Shown here: one piece after another, positions 11,577 through 21,869 of the stretch | How positions within the stretch are numbered: the stretch's first letter is position 1 | Layout: each line of letters starts with the position of its first letter | Assembly: GCF_010731735.1 (NCBI RefSeq) | Contig: NZ_AP022588.1 | Location: forward strand, 1,302,001 to 1,366,000 | DNA: 64,000 nucleotides | Source: Mycolicibacterium sediminis | GTDB taxonomy: Bacteria > Actinomycetota > Actinomycetes > Mycobacteriales > Mycobacteriaceae | Direction: 5' to 3' | Notes under the pieces: model-generated | Database searches by the model: none | Told to the model about the DNA's origin: nothing | The model's input: the letters and a program-made list of their open reading frames with translations, nothing else | Position numbers and translations under genes: made by a program

Positions 11577-13434
11577 TCGGGTCGCCGTACTTGAGCGGGG
11601 TCCCGGCCGTCGGTGACTGATCGACGATGCCGTTGCTCGGCACGCCGCTGTTCTGCGCGTTGGGCAACTTGATCAGCTCACCGGTCCAGTTGAACGAACC
11701 GCGCAGCAGCGGTTCGGCGTCGACCCAGAACTGACCGCGCAGGTTCGGCATCACGAACTGGTTGCCGCGCGACACCTGGATCTGGATCAGCGTGTCCAGC
11801 GGGATGTCCTGGCCGGCGGGCGGATTGGTGCCCAGAACCTGGTTCACCGGCCGGGTGCTGTCGACGTCGACCCGGAAGGTCTGCGCGAAGCCGGTCTGCT
11901 TGATCAGGCCGTCGCAGTCCTCGAATGCCAGTGCGGCGCAATCGGGTACGAGCTTGGTGCCCGGTCCGGTGCCGACCACGACGGTGATCTCGTTGGTGAT
12001 CGCCGATGTCGAGTTGGCCGGCGGGTTGGTCAGGATTACGCGGTCCTTCTGCTCCGGCAGCGACGCCGAACTGGACTGGCGGACCTTGTCGAAACCGGCC
12101 GCGCGCAGGGCCTCGACCGCCTGTTGCGGCGTCATGGTGGTGACGTCGGGGACCTGCTGCTGGCGCGGTCCGGACGACACGTTGATCGTGATGAGGTCGC
12201 CCGCGGCGACGGCGGTGCCGGCCTCGGGCGCGGTGTCGATGACGCGGTTCGGCGGCACCTGGGAGTCGGCGTTGTTCTCCACGCGCGTCTCGAAGCCGCG
12301 GTTCTGCAGTGCGGCCGTGGCGTCCTCGGCGGACTGCCCCTTCACGTCCGGCACCTGCTGGTCGCGCGGGCTGCCACCGACCATGTTGATCGCGACGGTC
12401 ACCACCACGGTGAGGACGGCCAGCACGGCGACGGCCGCGAGCCAGCGACGGACCGACTTCTTGCGCTCGGAGTCGCGGTAGCTGGGCCGGTGGGCGGGGA
12501 TGTGCTCGGTGACCGCGTTGCGGCCGTTGGGCGGGCCGGCCGACAGCAGTGAGGTGCGCTCGGCGTCGGTGAAGACCTTCGGAGCCTCGGGCGCCTCGCC
12601 GCTGTGCACGCGGATCAGGTCCGCCCGCATCTCGGCGGCGGTCTGGTAGCGGTTGTCGGGGTTCTTGGTCAGTGCCTTGAGGACGACGGCGTCGAGTTCG
12701 GGGCTGATGCCCGCATGCCGCTGCGACGGCGCGATCGGATCCTCGCGGACGTGCTGGTAGGCCACCGCCACCGGGGAGTCGCCGATGAAGGGCGGTTCGC
12801 CGGTCAAGAGTTCGTAGAGGACGCAGCCCAGCGAGTAGACGTCCGACCGGGCGTCGACCTTCTCGCCGCGGGCCTGCTCGGGTGACAGGTACTGGGCGGT
12901 GCCGATGACGGCCGCGGTCTGCGTGACGCTGTTGCCGGCGTCGGCGAGCGCGCGGGCGATGCCGAAGTCCATGACCTTCACCGCGCCGGTCTTGCTGATC
13001 ATGATGTTGGCGGGCTTCACGTCGCGGTGGACGATGCCGTGCTGGTGGCTGAAGTTCAGCGCCTGGCAGGCATCGGCGATGATCTCGATCGCCCGACGCG
13101 GCTCCATGGGGCCGTCGGCGTGCACGATGTCGCGCAGCGTCACGCCGTCGACGTACTCCATCACGATGTAGGGCAGCGGGCCGGTCGAGGTCTCCGCCTC
13201 CCCCGTGTCGTACACCGCGACGATCGCGGGATGGTTCAGCGCCGCCGCGTTCTGCGCCTCCCGGCGGAACCGGAGGTAGAAGCTCGGGTCTCGGGCGAGG
13301 TCGGCGCGCAGCACCTTGACCGCGACGTCCCGGTGCAGACGGACGTCGCGGGCGATGTGGACCTCCGACATGCCGCCGAACCCGAGGATCTCACCGAGTT
13401 CGTAGCGGTCGGACAGGTGCTGGGGCGTGGTCAT
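11554..13434 (-). CDS. pknB: Ser/Thr protein kinase PknB with PASTA repeats
   Basis: PknB is an essential receptor kinase controlling peptidoglycan synthesis and cell shape. The 626 residues hold a kinase domain (about 11-274) with catalytic Lys40, HRD Asp138, DFG 156-158 and activation-loop Thr171/Thr173. A juxtamembrane linker, one membrane helix (331-351) and four extracellular PASTA domains (about 356-626) follow, the latter thought to bind muropeptides. The start overlaps the pknA stop by 4 bp (ATGA). It is the last gene of the fhaB-pstP-rodA-pbpA-pknA-pknB operon and its substrates include its operon mates in known species. Confidence 0.98.
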   Translation of the reverse strand: MTTPQHLSDRYELGEILGFGGMSEVHIARDVRLHRDVAVKVLRADLARDPSFYLRFRREAQNAAALNHPAIVAVYDTGEAETSTGPLPYIVMEYVDGVTLRDIVHADGPMEPRRAIEIIADACQALNFSHQHGIVHRDVKPANIMISKTGAVKVMDFGIARALADAGNSVTQTAAVIGTAQYLSPEQARGEKVDARSDVYSLGCVLYELLTGEPPFIGDSPVAVAYQHVREDPIAPSQRHAGISPELDAVVLKALTKNPDNRYQTAAEMRADLIRVHSGEAPEAPKVFTDAERTSLLSAGPPNGRNAVTEHIPAHRPSYRDSERKKSVRRWLAAVAVLAVLTVVVTVAINMVGGSPRDQQVPDVKGQSAEDATAALQNRGFETRVENNADSQVPPNRVIDTAPEAGTAVAAGDLITINVSSGPRQQQVPDVTTMTPQQAVEALRAAGFDKVRQSSSASLPEQKDRVILTNPPANSTSAITNEITVVVGTGPGTKLVPDCAALAFEDCDGLIKQTGFAQTFRVDVDSTRPVNQVLGTNPPAGQDIPLDTLIQIQVSRGNQFVMPNLRGQFWVDAEPLLRGSFNWTGELIKLPNAQNSGVPSNGIVDQSPTAGTPLKYGDPITLSFAQ

Positions 13435-14717
13435 CGGTACGTCTGCTCGCGTGGGTCGCCGGTGTAGGACACCGTGTCCACTACCCCGACGCCGCCCACC
13501 TCACCCGGCTCGCCCGGATCCAGGCCCACCGGCCCGGGCATCGCGGACGGCGACGGCGGGGGCGTCACGATCGTCGTGTTGGTGATCGTGGGCGGCGGCA
13601 GCTGCGTGTCCTTGCGGTCCTGGGCGTTGAGCACGATCAGGATCGCGATGACGATCGCGAGCGCGCCGAGCACGCCGGCGGCCCACAGCAGGGCCCGCTG
13701 ACCCGACGAGAACGTTCGGCGGGGGGCGACCGGCGGCCGGTGGCTGCCGACCGCGGGGCGGGGCCGGGCCTGGGTGACGGGCCGGCTCGCGAAGTCCGCG
13801 GCCGACCGTGCCTGGGTCACCGACGGGATGGCGGCCGGGGCGGCCCGACCGATCACCGGCGCCTGGTTGGGACGGGGTGGCCGGCGGCCGGCACGGACGG
13901 CGGCGACGGCGTCGGCGAACGCACCACCGGTGCGGTACCGCAGCCCGGGTTCCTTGGCCAGCGTGATCTCGATGAGCTCGCGGACGTTGGGCGGCAGGTC
14001 GGCGGGCAGCGGTGCCGGCTGCTCCTTGATGTGCTTCATCGCGACCGTCAGCGCACCGTCGCCGGTGAACGGCCTCCGGCCCGAAACCGATTCGTAGCCA
14101 ACGACTCCCAGCGAGTAGACGTCACTCGCCGCGGTCGCGTCGTGGCCGAGCGCCTGCTCCGGTGCGATGTACTGGGCGGTGCCCATCACCATGCCGGTCT
14201 GGGTGACCGGCGCGGCGTCGACGGCCTTAGCGATGCCGAAGTCGGTGAGCTTCACCTGGCCGGTCGGGGTGATCAGGATGTTGCCGGGCTTGACGTCGCG
14301 GTGCACCAGACCCGCGGTGTGCGCGACCTGTAGTGCGCGCCCGGTCTGCTCCAGCATGTCCAGCGAGTGGCGCAGCGAGAGCCGGCCCGCACGCTTGATC
14401 ACGGCGTTGAGCGGCTCGCCGTTGACGAGCTCCATCACCAGGTAGGCCGTGCGCCCGTCGCCGTCGAGTTCGGTCTCGCCGTAGTCGTACACGCTGGCGA
14501 TGCCGGGGTGGTTGAGCATGGCGACGGTCCGGGCCTCGGCGCGGAAGCGCTCGACGAACTCGGGGTCGGTCGAGTACTCGGCCTTGAGCACCTTGATGGC
14601 GACCTGGCGGCCGAGACGGCTGTCGAGCCCCTCCCACACCTGGCCCATGCCGCCGGTGGCGATGAGTCGCTGCAACCTGTAGCGGTCGGACAGCGTCACT
14701 CCGACGCGTGCACTCAC
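13431..14717 (-). CDS. pknA: Ser/Thr protein kinase PknA
   Basis: The kinase domain spans about 13-275 with Lys42, HRD Asp141 and DFG 159-161; the activation loop has [19 protein letters not shown] proline/arginine-rich linker leads to one membrane helix (342-364) and a short outside tail without PASTA domains, rich in Pro and Gly. PknA phosphorylates division and wall-synthesis proteins (FtsZ, Wag31 and others in studied species). The start overlaps the pbpA stop by 4 bp and the stop overlaps the pknB start by 4 bp. Confidence 0.97.
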   Translation of the reverse strand: MSARVGVTLSDRYRLQRLIATGGMGQVWEGLDSRLGRQVAIKVLKAEYSTDPEFVERFRAEARTVAMLNHPGIASVYDYGETELDGDGRTAYLVMELVNGEPLNAVIKRAGRLSLRHSLDMLEQTGRALQVAHTAGLVHRDVKPGNILITPTGQVKLTDFGIAKAVDAAPVTQTGMVMGTAQYIAPEQALGHDATAASDVYSLGVVGYESVSGRRPFTGDGALTVAMKHIKEQPAPLPADLPPNVRELIEITLAKEPGLRYRTGGAFADAVAAVRAGRRPPRPNQAPVIGRAAPAAIPSVTQARSAADFASRPVTQARPRPAVGSHRPPVAPRRTFSSGQRALLWAAGVLGALAIVIAILIVLNAQDRKDTQLPPPTITNTTIVTPPPSPSAMPGPVGLDPGEPGEVGGVGVVDTVSYTGDPREQTYR

Positions 14718-16189
14718 GAGGCCTCCCGCAAAGCGGCGGCTATGGTCGCCCGGCCGATCGGAGCGGCCAGCGACCCGCCGGTGGCGGACAGTCGGTCGCC
14801 ACCATTCTCCACGAGGACGGCCACGGCCACCTTCGGCGACTTGGCGGGCGCAAACGCGATGTACCAGGCATGCGGCGGTGTGTTTCGCGGATCGGAGCCG
14901 TGTTCCGCGGTGCCCGTCTTGGAAGCGATCTGCACGCCGGGGATGGCTCCCTTCTGCTGAGTCACCTGTTCGGCGTCGATCATCAGTCCCGTAAGTGTAG
15001 TAGCGACCTGCGCAGACACGGCTCGGCGTGCCTCGCTCGGGGCGGTGGTGCTGATGTTGGCCAGGTCGGGGCCCTTGAGATCAGCTACCAGATGGGGGTT
15101 CATCTCGACGCCGCCGTTGGCGATGGTGGCGGCCACCATCGCGTTCTGCAGCGGAGTGAGTGCGACGTCCTTCTGCCCGATGCTGGACATGCCCAGAGCG
15201 GCGCCGTCGCTTATGGCGCCGACGGTCGACGGCACCACCTGGAGCGGGATCGGCTCGGGTGCCGAGTCGATCCCGAATGACTTGGCGGTCTCCCGTAGCT
15301 GATCGGCGCCGGTGTCGATGCCCAGCTGGACGAACGACGTGTTGCAGGACCGGGCGAACGCCTCGCGCAGGGTCGTGGTGGGACCGCTGCCGCACGACGT
15401 GCCGCCGTAGTTCTCCAGCGTTGCGGTGCTGTCCGGCAACGGGATTCGCGACGCCGCGGTCAGCTGGGTGTTCGGGTTGGCGCCGGCCTGCAGCGCCGCG
15501 GCGGTGGTGATCACCTTGAACGTCGATCCGGGCGGGTAGGTCTCGGAGATCGCGCGGTTGACCAGGGGCTGGTCGGGATCGTCGCGGAGGCGCTCCCACG
15601 CCGCGGACTGCTCGTCGCCGTCGTGGCTCGCCAGGAGGTTGGGGTCGTACGACGGTGCCGAGACCATCGCGAGGATCTTGCCGGTCGACGGTTCGAGCGC
15701 CACCACCGAACCCTTGCACGGGCCGTTGCAGCCCTGGGCCATGGCGTCCCACGCGGCTTCCTGTACCTCGGGGACCAGCGTGGTCCCCACGTTGCCGCCC
15801 CGCGGGTCGCGGCCGGTGAAGAAGTCGGCGAGCCGGCGGCCGAACAGCCGCTCGTCGGAGCCGTTGAGCACGCTGCCCTCGGCGCGCTCGAGGCCGGTGC
15901 TCGAGTACTGCAGCGAGTAGAAGCCGGTGACCGGCGCGTAGGCGAACGGGTTCGGGTAGACGCGGAGGAAGCGGAGCCGGCCGTCGGTGGCGACCGAGTA
16001 GGCGAGCAGTTGGCCGCCCGCGGTGATCTGGCCGCGCTGCCGGGAGTACTCGTCGAGCAGCACGCGCTGGTTGCGCGGGTCGGAGCGCAGGCCGTCGGCG
16101 GTGAACACCTGGGTGAGGGTGGCGTTGCCGAGCAGCAGCACGATCAGCACCATGATCGTGACGGAGACGCGTCGCAGGGAGGTGTTCAT
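14714..16189 (-). CDS. pbpA: Class B penicillin-binding protein PbpA
   Basis: A peptidoglycan transpeptidase of 491 residues with an N-terminal signal anchor (about 7-29). The dimerisation domain is followed by the transpeptidase domain, with SxxK at Ser222-Lys225, SxN at Ser281-Asn283 and KTG at 424-426. All three motifs are intact. It partners with RodA encoded immediately upstream. The ATG at 16189 overlaps the rodA stop (ATGA); longer upstream reading is an out-of-frame shadow of rodA. Confidence 0.97.
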   Translation of the reverse strand: MNTSLRRVSVTIMVLIVLLLGNATLTQVFTADGLRSDPRNQRVLLDEYSRQRGQITAGGQLLAYSVATDGRLRFLRVYPNPFAYAPVTGFYSLQYSSTGLERAEGSVLNGSDERLFGRRLADFFTGRDPRGGNVGTTLVPEVQEAAWDAMAQGCNGPCKGSVVALEPSTGKILAMVSAPSYDPNLLASHDGDEQSAAWERLRDDPDQPLVNRAISETYPPGSTFKVITTAAALQAGANPNTQLTAASRIPLPDSTATLENYGGTSCGSGPTTTLREAFARSCNTSFVQLGIDTGADQLRETAKSFGIDSAPEPIPLQVVPSTVGAISDGAALGMSSIGQKDVALTPLQNAMVAATIANGGVEMNPHLVADLKGPDLANISTTAPSEARRAVSAQVATTLTGLMIDAEQVTQQKGAIPGVQIASKTGTAEHGSDPRNTPPHAWYIAFAPAKSPKVAVAVLVENGGDRLSATGGSLAAPIGRATIAAALREAS

Positions 16190-17592
16190 ACCTTCGAGAT
16201 CACCTCCGTGCCCGCGGACGCGATGGGCGTCGCGGCGGCAGCCTTGGTGTCGATCGGTCGCCGCGCGGAGTGCGAGATCCGCATCAGGATCGCCAGCAGC
16301 ACGTAGTTGGCCAGTAGCGACGACCCGCCGTACGACATCCACGGGGTGGTGAGACCGGTCAGCGGGATCAACTTCGTGACACCGCCGACGACGATGAAGA
16401 GCTGGATCGCCAGCGTCGAGGCGAGGCCCGCGGCCAGCAGCTTGCCGAAGCTGTCCCGCACGGCGATCGCGGTGCGCAGGCCGCGGATGACGATGATCGT
16501 GTAGAGCATCAGGACGCCGGCGAACCCGACGAGGCCGAGTTCCTCGCCGATCGCGGCGATGATGAAGTCCGTCGAGGCGGCAGGCACCGTGCCGGGCTGG
16601 CCGTTGCCCAGGCCCGTGCCGAAGATGCCGCCGGTGGCGAAGCTGAACAGCGACTGCACCATCTGGTAGCCCGCGCCGTCGGGATCGGCGAACGGGTCGA
16701 GCCAGTTCTGCACGCGCACCTGCACGTGACCGAACAGGTGGTAGGCGACGACGCTGCCCGCCGCGAACAGCGCGAGCCCCAGCAGCACCCAGCTGATCTT
16801 CTCGGTGGCGATGTACACCAGCACCAGGAAAGAGGCGTAGAGCAGGAGCGACGTGCCGAGGTCCTTCTCGAAGACCATCACCCCGACCGAGGCGATCCAC
16901 GCGACCAGCAGCGGTGCGAGGTCGCGGGGGCGGGGAAGGTTCATGCCCAGGACGTGCTTGCCCGCGCTGGTGAACAGGCTGCGCTTGGACACCAGCACGG
17001 ACGCGAAGAAGATCAGCAGCAGGATCTTGGAGAACTCGGCGGGCTGAATCGAGAAGCCCGGCAACCGAATCCAGATCTTGGCGCCGTTCTGCTCGGACAT
17101 CGACCTCGGCAGGACCGCGGGGATGATCAGCAGGACCAGGCCCGTCAGCCCGCAGACGTAGCCGTAGCGGGTGAGCATCCGGTGGTCGCTGAGGAAGGCG
17201 ACGACGAGCGAGAAGGCGATGACGCCGACGAGCGTCCACAGCATCTGCTGGTTGGCGCTCGGGCCGCGGTCGGCGCCGGGGGCGACCGCGAGGTCGAGGC
17301 GGTGGATCATCACCAGGCCGAGCCCGTTGAGCAGTGCGACGACGGGCAGCAGCAGCGGATCGGCGTACGGCGCGAACCGCCGGACCGCCAGGTGCGCGCC
17401 CGCGAAGAGCGCGACGTAGCCGCCCAGGTACTGAAGCAGGTCCCAGCTGAGGCCCTGCTCCTGGTTGGCCTCGACGATCAGCAGCGCCAGCATCGTGATG
17501 ACGCCGGCGAAGCCGAGCAGCAGCAGTTCGGCGTTGCGCCGGGTGGGCATGGGCGGAGCGACGGTGACGGCGGACTGCGGTGCGGTCGTCAT
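16186..17592 (-). CDS. rodA: SEDS-family peptidoglycan polymerase RodA
   Basis: The 468-residue polytopic protein has about ten to twelve membrane helices and SEDS landmarks: SIQPAEFSKILLLIF, the EKDLGTSLLL motif, and the large loop ending IGEELGL and MSYGGSSLLANY. RodA polymerises lipid II in the plasma membrane together with a class B PBP, here PbpA. ATG start inside the pstP stop (17589-17592). Confidence 0.97.
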   Translation of the reverse strand: MTTAPQSAVTVAPPMPTRRNAELLLLGFAGVITMLALLIVEANQEQGLSWDLLQYLGGYVALFAGAHLAVRRFAPYADPLLLPVVALLNGLGLVMIHRLDLAVAPGADRGPSANQQMLWTLVGVIAFSLVVAFLSDHRMLTRYGYVCGLTGLVLLIIPAVLPRSMSEQNGAKIWIRLPGFSIQPAEFSKILLLIFFASVLVSKRSLFTSAGKHVLGMNLPRPRDLAPLLVAWIASVGVMVFEKDLGTSLLLYASFLVLVYIATEKISWVLLGLALFAAGSVVAYHLFGHVQVRVQNWLDPFADPDGAGYQMVQSLFSFATGGIFGTGLGNGQPGTVPAASTDFIIAAIGEELGLVGFAGVLMLYTIIVIRGLRTAIAVRDSFGKLLAAGLASTLAIQLFIVVGGVTKLIPLTGLTTPWMSYGGSSLLANYVLLAILMRISHSARRPIDTKAAAATPIASAGTEVISKV

Positions 17593-19091
17593 GACGCAGC
17601 CCGGCAGGTGGTGCCCGGCTCCTGCGGTGGTGGAGGCAGGGCCGTCACGGTGGGCGACGGTGCGGGCGAGGACGGTTCGGGGGACTCGGAGGGGTTGGGC
17701 GCGGGGGAGGGCGAGGTGAGGGTCGTCGGCGACTCGGGTGCCGGTCCGGGCAGCGGGCCGCGCGAGGGAGTCGTCGTCGGGGTCCCGCTCGGGGGCGGCG
17801 CCGGCGAGGTCGTGGTGACCGGCGCCGCGGCCGCGCAAATCGGAAGCAGTGAATCCGATCCGAGGTCGCGCAGCTGGCGGATCGCGTCGTCGACGGAGCC
17901 GGTGGGCAGTCCGGCACTCACCTGCGCACGTTCGGACTCGCGCAGGTCGCCGATCTTGAGGGTCTGGCACTCGCTGCGGTCGTCGCCCGCGCCGATGATC
18001 TTCAGGTCGTCGCGGTTGTCGAGGCAGCCCACCAGGAACGTCTCCTGTAGCGGCATGCCCAGCAGCGACCCCTGCACGCCGCGCATGACGTACACGGCGC
18101 CGTCGTGTTCGGCGACGTAGTAGTTGTTGCGAATGAGTGTGCGGCCCAAGGCAAGTCCCGCGCCGATCAGCAGGAGCAGGACGACGATCGCGATGACGAT
18201 CATCCGGCGGGACCGCTTCTTGGGCGCCGGCTCCGGTTCGATCGCCGGCCGCTTCGCCGGTGCCGCGCGCTTGGGGTTGAACGCCGACGCGCGTCCCGCC
18301 GCGGTGTTGGGCGGGGCGGTCTGGTCGTCGTCACCGGAGACCGCGCCCGCGAGGATCGGCTGGGTCTGGCCGTAGTCGTAGTCGACGACGTCGGCGACGA
18401 CCACGGTCACGTTGTCGGGCCCGCCGCCGCGCAGCGCCAATTCGATGAGCCGGTCCGCGCTTTCGGCGACGTCCTCCATCTGGAGCGCCTCGGCGATGGT
18501 GTCCTTGCTGACCGGATCGGACAGGCCGTCCGAGCACAGCAGGTAGCGGTCGCCGGGCTTGGCCTCGCGCACCGTCAGGGTCGGCTCGACCTCGTGGCCG
18601 GTGAGCGCGCGCATGATGAGCGAGCGCTGCGGATGACTGTGCGCCTCCTCGGCGGTGATCCGGCCCTCGTCCACCAGGGTCTGGACGAACGTGTCGTCCT
18701 TGGTGATCTGGTTCAGTTCGCCGTCGCGGAGCAGGTAGCCCCGCGAGTCACCGATGTGGCACAGCCCAAGCCTGTTGCCCGCGAACAGGATCGCGGTCAG
18801 CGTGGTGCCCATGCCCTCGAGTTCGGGGTCGGACTCCACGTGCGCGGCGATCGCCGAGTTGCCCTCGTGCACCGCGTCGTTGAGCTTGCTCAGCAGGTCG
18901 CCGCCGGGCTCGTCGTCGTCGAGGTGGGCGAGCGCGGCGATCACCAACTGCGAGGCGACCTCGCCCGCGGCGTGGCCACCCATGCCGTCGGCGAGCGCCA
19001 GCAGCCGGGCCCCCGCATACACGGAGTCCTCGTTGTTGGCGCGCACCAGACCGCGGTCGCTGCGCGCCGCGTAGCGGAGAACGAGTGTCAC
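17589..19091 (-). CDS. pstP: PP2C-type Ser/Thr protein phosphatase PstP
   Basis: PstP dephosphorylates PknA, PknB and their substrates. The PPM domain (about 5-235) shows RSDRGLVRANNEDS, metal-binding Asp35 in LADGMGGH, LCSDGLSD and GGPDNVTVVV. A linker, a membrane helix (about 294-317) and an outside domain rich in Pro/Ser/Thr (about 410-490) follow. 500 residues is close to the family length. It lies in the middle of the kinase operon, with 4-bp overlaps on both sides. Confidence 0.97.
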   Translation of the reverse strand: MTLVLRYAARSDRGLVRANNEDSVYAGARLLALADGMGGHAAGEVASQLVIAALAHLDDDEPGGDLLSKLNDAVHEGNSAIAAHVESDPELEGMGTTLTAILFAGNRLGLCHIGDSRGYLLRDGELNQITKDDTFVQTLVDEGRITAEEAHSHPQRSLIMRALTGHEVEPTLTVREAKPGDRYLLCSDGLSDPVSKDTIAEALQMEDVAESADRLIELALRGGGPDNVTVVVADVVDYDYGQTQPILAGAVSGDDDQTAPPNTAAGRASAFNPKRAAPAKRPAIEPEPAPKKRSRRMIVIAIVVLLLLIGAGLALGRTLIRNNYYVAEHDGAVYVMRGVQGSLLGMPLQETFLVGCLDNRDDLKIIGAGDDRSECQTLKIGDLRESERAQVSAGLPTGSVDDAIRQLRDLGSDSLLPICAAAAPVTTTSPAPPPSGTPTTTPSRGPLPGPAPESPTTLTSPSPAPNPSESPEPSSPAPSPTVTALPPPPQEPGTTCRAAS

Positions 19092-19552
19092 GGGCGCAGC
19101 TCGATTACCGTCTTGCCGACTCGTACCGGCGTCCCCATCGGAACCCTTACCGCCGTAGTCACCTTCGCCCTGTCAAGGTATGTGCCGTTGGTCGATCCTA
19201 GGTCCTCCACGTACCATTCCGACCCCCGCTGAGACAGCCTGGCGTGCCGTGTCGAGGCGTAGTCGTCGGTGAGCACCAGCGTCGAGTCGTCCGCGCGGCC
19301 GATCAGCACCGGCTGGGTACCGAGGGTGATGCGCGTGCCCACCAGCGCGCCCTCGGTGACGACCAGCTGGCGGACGACGTTGCGCTGCCGGTTCGGCAGG
19401 AGCGTCCCCCGCAGCGCGAGACCCCGCTTGACCATCACCGCGCCGGTCGGCGCGTAGATGTCGGTGCGCAGCACGCGCAGAACCGACCAGATGAACAGCC
19501 ACAGGAGCAACAGGAAACCGACACGCGTCAGCTGCAGAACCAACCCCTGCAT
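19088..19552 (-). CDS. fhaB: FHA-domain protein FhaB (FipA)
   Basis: The 154-residue protein has an N-terminal membrane helix (about 8-28) and a C-terminal FHA domain (about 70-150) with IGRADDS, STRHARL and LGSTNGTYLD, the phosphothreonine-binding signature. In mycobacteria FhaB/FipA bridges FtsZ and FtsQ when phosphorylated by PknA. First gene of the six-gene operon; its stop overlaps the pstP start by 4 bp. Confidence 0.96.
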   Translation of the reverse strand: MQGLVLQLTRVGFLLLLWLFIWSVLRVLRTDIYAPTGAVMVKRGLALRGTLLPNRQRNVVRQLVVTEGALVGTRITLGTQPVLIGRADDSTLVLTDDYASTRHARLSQRGSEWYVEDLGSTNGTYLDRAKVTTAVRVPMGTPVRVGKTVIELRP

Positions 19553-19717
19553 CCGACGTCCTCTCCGTCACCGTCCCGATGTAGCCCTCGACCCGCCGGC
19601 CAACCCGCCGGCAACGTCACGATACTTGGACGTCGTTCGGCGTGACGAGGAAGCGAGGAGCTTCGCCGGTGCCGTGATCCGTTCGAGTCCTGCGTTGCCC
19701 TCGACGTCCTCGGCTGC

Positions 19718-21208
19718 CTAGTGGACGCGAACGATGATCTCGGAGTGGCCGAGTCGGATCACGTCGCCGTCGGCCAGCTGCCACTCCTGCACCGGGGCGT
19801 TGTTCACCGTGGTGCCGTTGGTGGAGTTCAGGTCGGACAGCAGAGCCACCTGACCATCCCAGCGGATCTCGAGGTGACGACGGGAGACACCGGTGTCGGG
19901 CAGCCGGAACTGGGCGTCCTGGCCGCGTCCGATCACGTTGGCACCCTCGCGCAGCTGGTAGGTGCGGCCGCTGCCGTCGTCGAGCTGCAGCGTGACGTTC
20001 GCACCCGCCACGCCGGCGCCGGCGCCGTAGCCGCCGCCGTACCCGGCCTGCTGGCCGTAGCCGGCGTCGCCGTAACCACCCTGCGAGCCGTAGCCCTGGT
20101 CGCCGTAGCCCTGCTGGGCGGGGGGCTGGCCGTAGTCGTATCCAGCGGGAGCGCCGTAGCCGCCCTGCTGGCCGCCGTAGTTCTGGCCGCCGGGGTTGTA
20201 GCCACCCTGGTCGCCGTAGCCGCCCTGGTCCGCGTAGCCACCCTGATCGCCGTACCCACCCTGCTCGGGGTAGCCGCCGCCCTGATCCGGGTAGGAGGGG
20301 CGGCCGTAGTCCTCGTGCCGGGGCTGGGCGCCCTGGCGGCCGTAGTCGTAGTCACCGGCGGGAGGGCCGGGAGGGGCGCTCGGAGGCGCGTAGCCGCCCT
20401 GGTTGTAGCCGCCCTGCGCGGCCGGGTAGCCCTGACCGCCGGGGTAGCCGCCCTGGGGCTGGTCGTAGCCGCCGGCCGGGGGACGCTGCTCGTACGACGG
20501 CGGCGCGTAGCCACCGTCGGAGTAGCCGCCCTGATCCTGGTAGCCGCCCTGGTCGCCGTAGCCGCCGCGGTCGTAGCCGCCCTGCGCCGGCGGGTAGCCG
20601 GGCGCGCCGGGGGGAGGAGGCGGGTAGCCGCCTTCCGGCGGCTGCGGGCGACGGGGATCCTCGCCGGGCCGGTTGTAGTCGTAGTACTCGTCGCCGGGCT
20701 GCGGACCCTGGCCGCCCTGGCCCTGGCCGCCGCCGCGGTACGTCGGGTTGTCGGTCATCGATGCAACTCCTGGTTCTGCGGTGTGCTCGCGGTCTGGTGT
20801 GGCAGGGGCGGGTGCGCCCGCCGAGTCAGAACGAGTATCGGGGTTGACCGCTCCGCGGACGCGAAACTGGCCTGTGTGCAGGGTCGGTGATGGTTCGAAT
20901 CTGACGACCACCTCACCATACGTTTGCCACCCTTGGTCATGGATGTATCCCTCCAGGTGTCTGGCAAAACTGGTCGACGTGAGGTCGGGGTCGGCGCTCA
21001 CCTTCTGATGGTCGGGCACACTGAGGGTAATGACGTAGTCGTTCGGGGCCAAAATGTAGCCGCCGCCGAGTTCACGGGTCTTGGCGTCGGCTTCGCGCTG
21101 AAGCATCACCTCGACCTCCTGAGGGACGATCGAGCCCCCGAAGACGCGGGCGAAGGCGTCGCCGACGCTCGACTCCAGCTTGCGTTCGAAGCGGTCCACC
21201 AGACCCAT
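19718..21208 (-). CDS. fhaA: FHA-domain protein FhaA with DUF3662 and Gly/Tyr-rich linker
   Basis: FhaA is a cytoplasmic phosphothreonine reader that binds PknB and MviN (MurJ) and restrains late peptidoglycan synthesis. The 496 residues hold an N-terminal DUF3662 domain (about 1-125), a linker of roughly 250 residues made of GGY-type repeats, and a C-terminal FHA domain (about 415-496) with GRGQDAQFRLP, VSRRHLEIRW and LNSTNGT. The ATG at 21208 (MGLVDRFERKLES) matches the known N-terminus and lies 9 bases after GAGGTG; a GTG four codons earlier is less likely. Separated from fhaB by 165 bp. Confidence 0.95.
   Translation of the reverse strand: MGLVDRFERKLESSVGDAFARVFGGSIVPQEVEVMLQREADAKTRELGGGYILAPNDYVITLSVPDHQKVSADPDLTSTSFARHLEGYIHDQGWQTYGEVVVRFEPSPTLHTGQFRVRGAVNPDTRSDSAGAPAPATPDREHTAEPGVASMTDNPTYRGGGQGQGGQGPQPGDEYYDYNRPGEDPRRPQPPEGGYPPPPPGAPGYPPAQGGYDRGGYGDQGGYQDQGGYSDGGYAPPSYEQRPPAGGYDQPQGGYPGGQGYPAAQGGYNQGGYAPPSAPPGPPAGDYDYGRQGAQPRHEDYGRPSYPDQGGGYPEQGGYGDQGGYADQGGYGDQGGYNPGGQNYGGQQGGYGAPAGYDYGQPPAQQGYGDQGYGSQGGYGDAGYGQQAGYGGGYGAGAGVAGANVTLQLDDGSGRTYQLREGANVIGRGQDAQFRLPDTGVSRRHLEIRWDGQVALLSDLNSTNGTTVNNAPVQEWQLADGDVIRLGHSEIIVRVH
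20040..20640 (-). repeat. Degenerate tandem repeat encoding the FhaA linker
   Basis: Repeated units of the form (GGY)(G/A)DQ recur many times, with near-identical DNA copies such as those coding GDQGGY at about 20205-20260 and 20525-20580. This is coding low-complexity DNA within fhaA, not a CRISPR array: spacers are absent and the reading frame is kept. Such tracts can change length by slippage. Confidence 0.8.
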
Positions 21209-21422
21209 GGCCGTGCACACCTCGATCCGTCGTCGCCGTCGTTCGACCCGCCCCGCGTGTCGCGGAGCAGATCCCTTCAGGGCATGGTATCGGCCGACCC
21301 GGCCCCGGCGTGACCACCGGAACTCTGAGAATCCGATCGCGCCTGGTCAGCGGCTTGCGCTCGGGCTGATCGGCGCGGTTGGGGCGGGAGCGCCGGTGCG
21401 TGATAGCCTTTCCCGGTTGTTG

Positions 21423-21505
21423 GGGCGAGTGGCGGAATGGCAGACGCGCTGGCTTCAGGTGCCAGTGTCCTTCGGGACGTGGGGGTTCAAGTCCCCCTTC
21501 GCCCA
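21423..21505 (+). tRNA. leuT: tRNA-Leu (CAG anticodon)
   Basis: A class II tRNA of 83 nt. The acceptor GGGCGAG pairs with TTCGCCC; the D-arm is GGCGGAATGGCAGACGCG; the anticodon stem CTGGC/GCCAG encloses TTCAGGT (anticodon CAG). A variable arm TGTCCTTCGGGACG and T-arm GGGGG-TTCAAGT-CCCCC follow, with discriminator A. It stands between fhaA and the accessory region, a common insertion neighbourhood. Confidence 0.97.
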
Positions 21506-21511
21506 CAATGA

Positions 21512-21566
21512 GGAGTTCAACGAACTCCAGGCGCTTAGGTCACGATCTCGAAAGAGGTCGTGACCT
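21512..21566 (+). terminator. Two tandem hairpins after tRNA-Leu
   Basis: Hairpin 1 is GGAGTTC-aac-GAACTCC (21512-21528). Hairpin 2 is a 13-bp stem AGGTCACGATCTC / GAGGTCGTGACCT (one wobble) closed by a GAAA tetraloop (21537-21566). No U-tract follows; mycobacterial terminators often lack one. They probably end tRNA-Leu transcription. Confidence 0.7.
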
Positions 21567-21869
21567 TAGTGCTTGGTGGGGTCGGTCATCGGGAGATCCC
21601 GTTTCGACAGGTCCGGGGACTTCCGTCGTCTGGTCCCGCCTTCGCTCGGGCTGATCAGCGGTCTGCTATCTGCAGTAACGGCGGTATCGGTAGGCGGTCT
21701 AGCGCTTCTCGGCGGCGGGCTGTTCTTAAAGTGCCGAAGCGGTCACCGACCGTCGCCGCGTTGATGAGGAAGGCCCGAGATCTCTCTCTTACGACCACTC
21801 TGCAGTGGAGCACCGCGGTGGCCATGGAGGTGCCGAAGTGCGCCAGCCCGCCTCGTGTCGGTCTAGACG

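Noticed and set aside
20040..20640. Regularly repeated units resembling a CRISPR array
   Set aside because: The repeats are in frame and encode the Gly/Tyr linker of FhaA; there are no unique spacers of constant length and no cas genes nearby.
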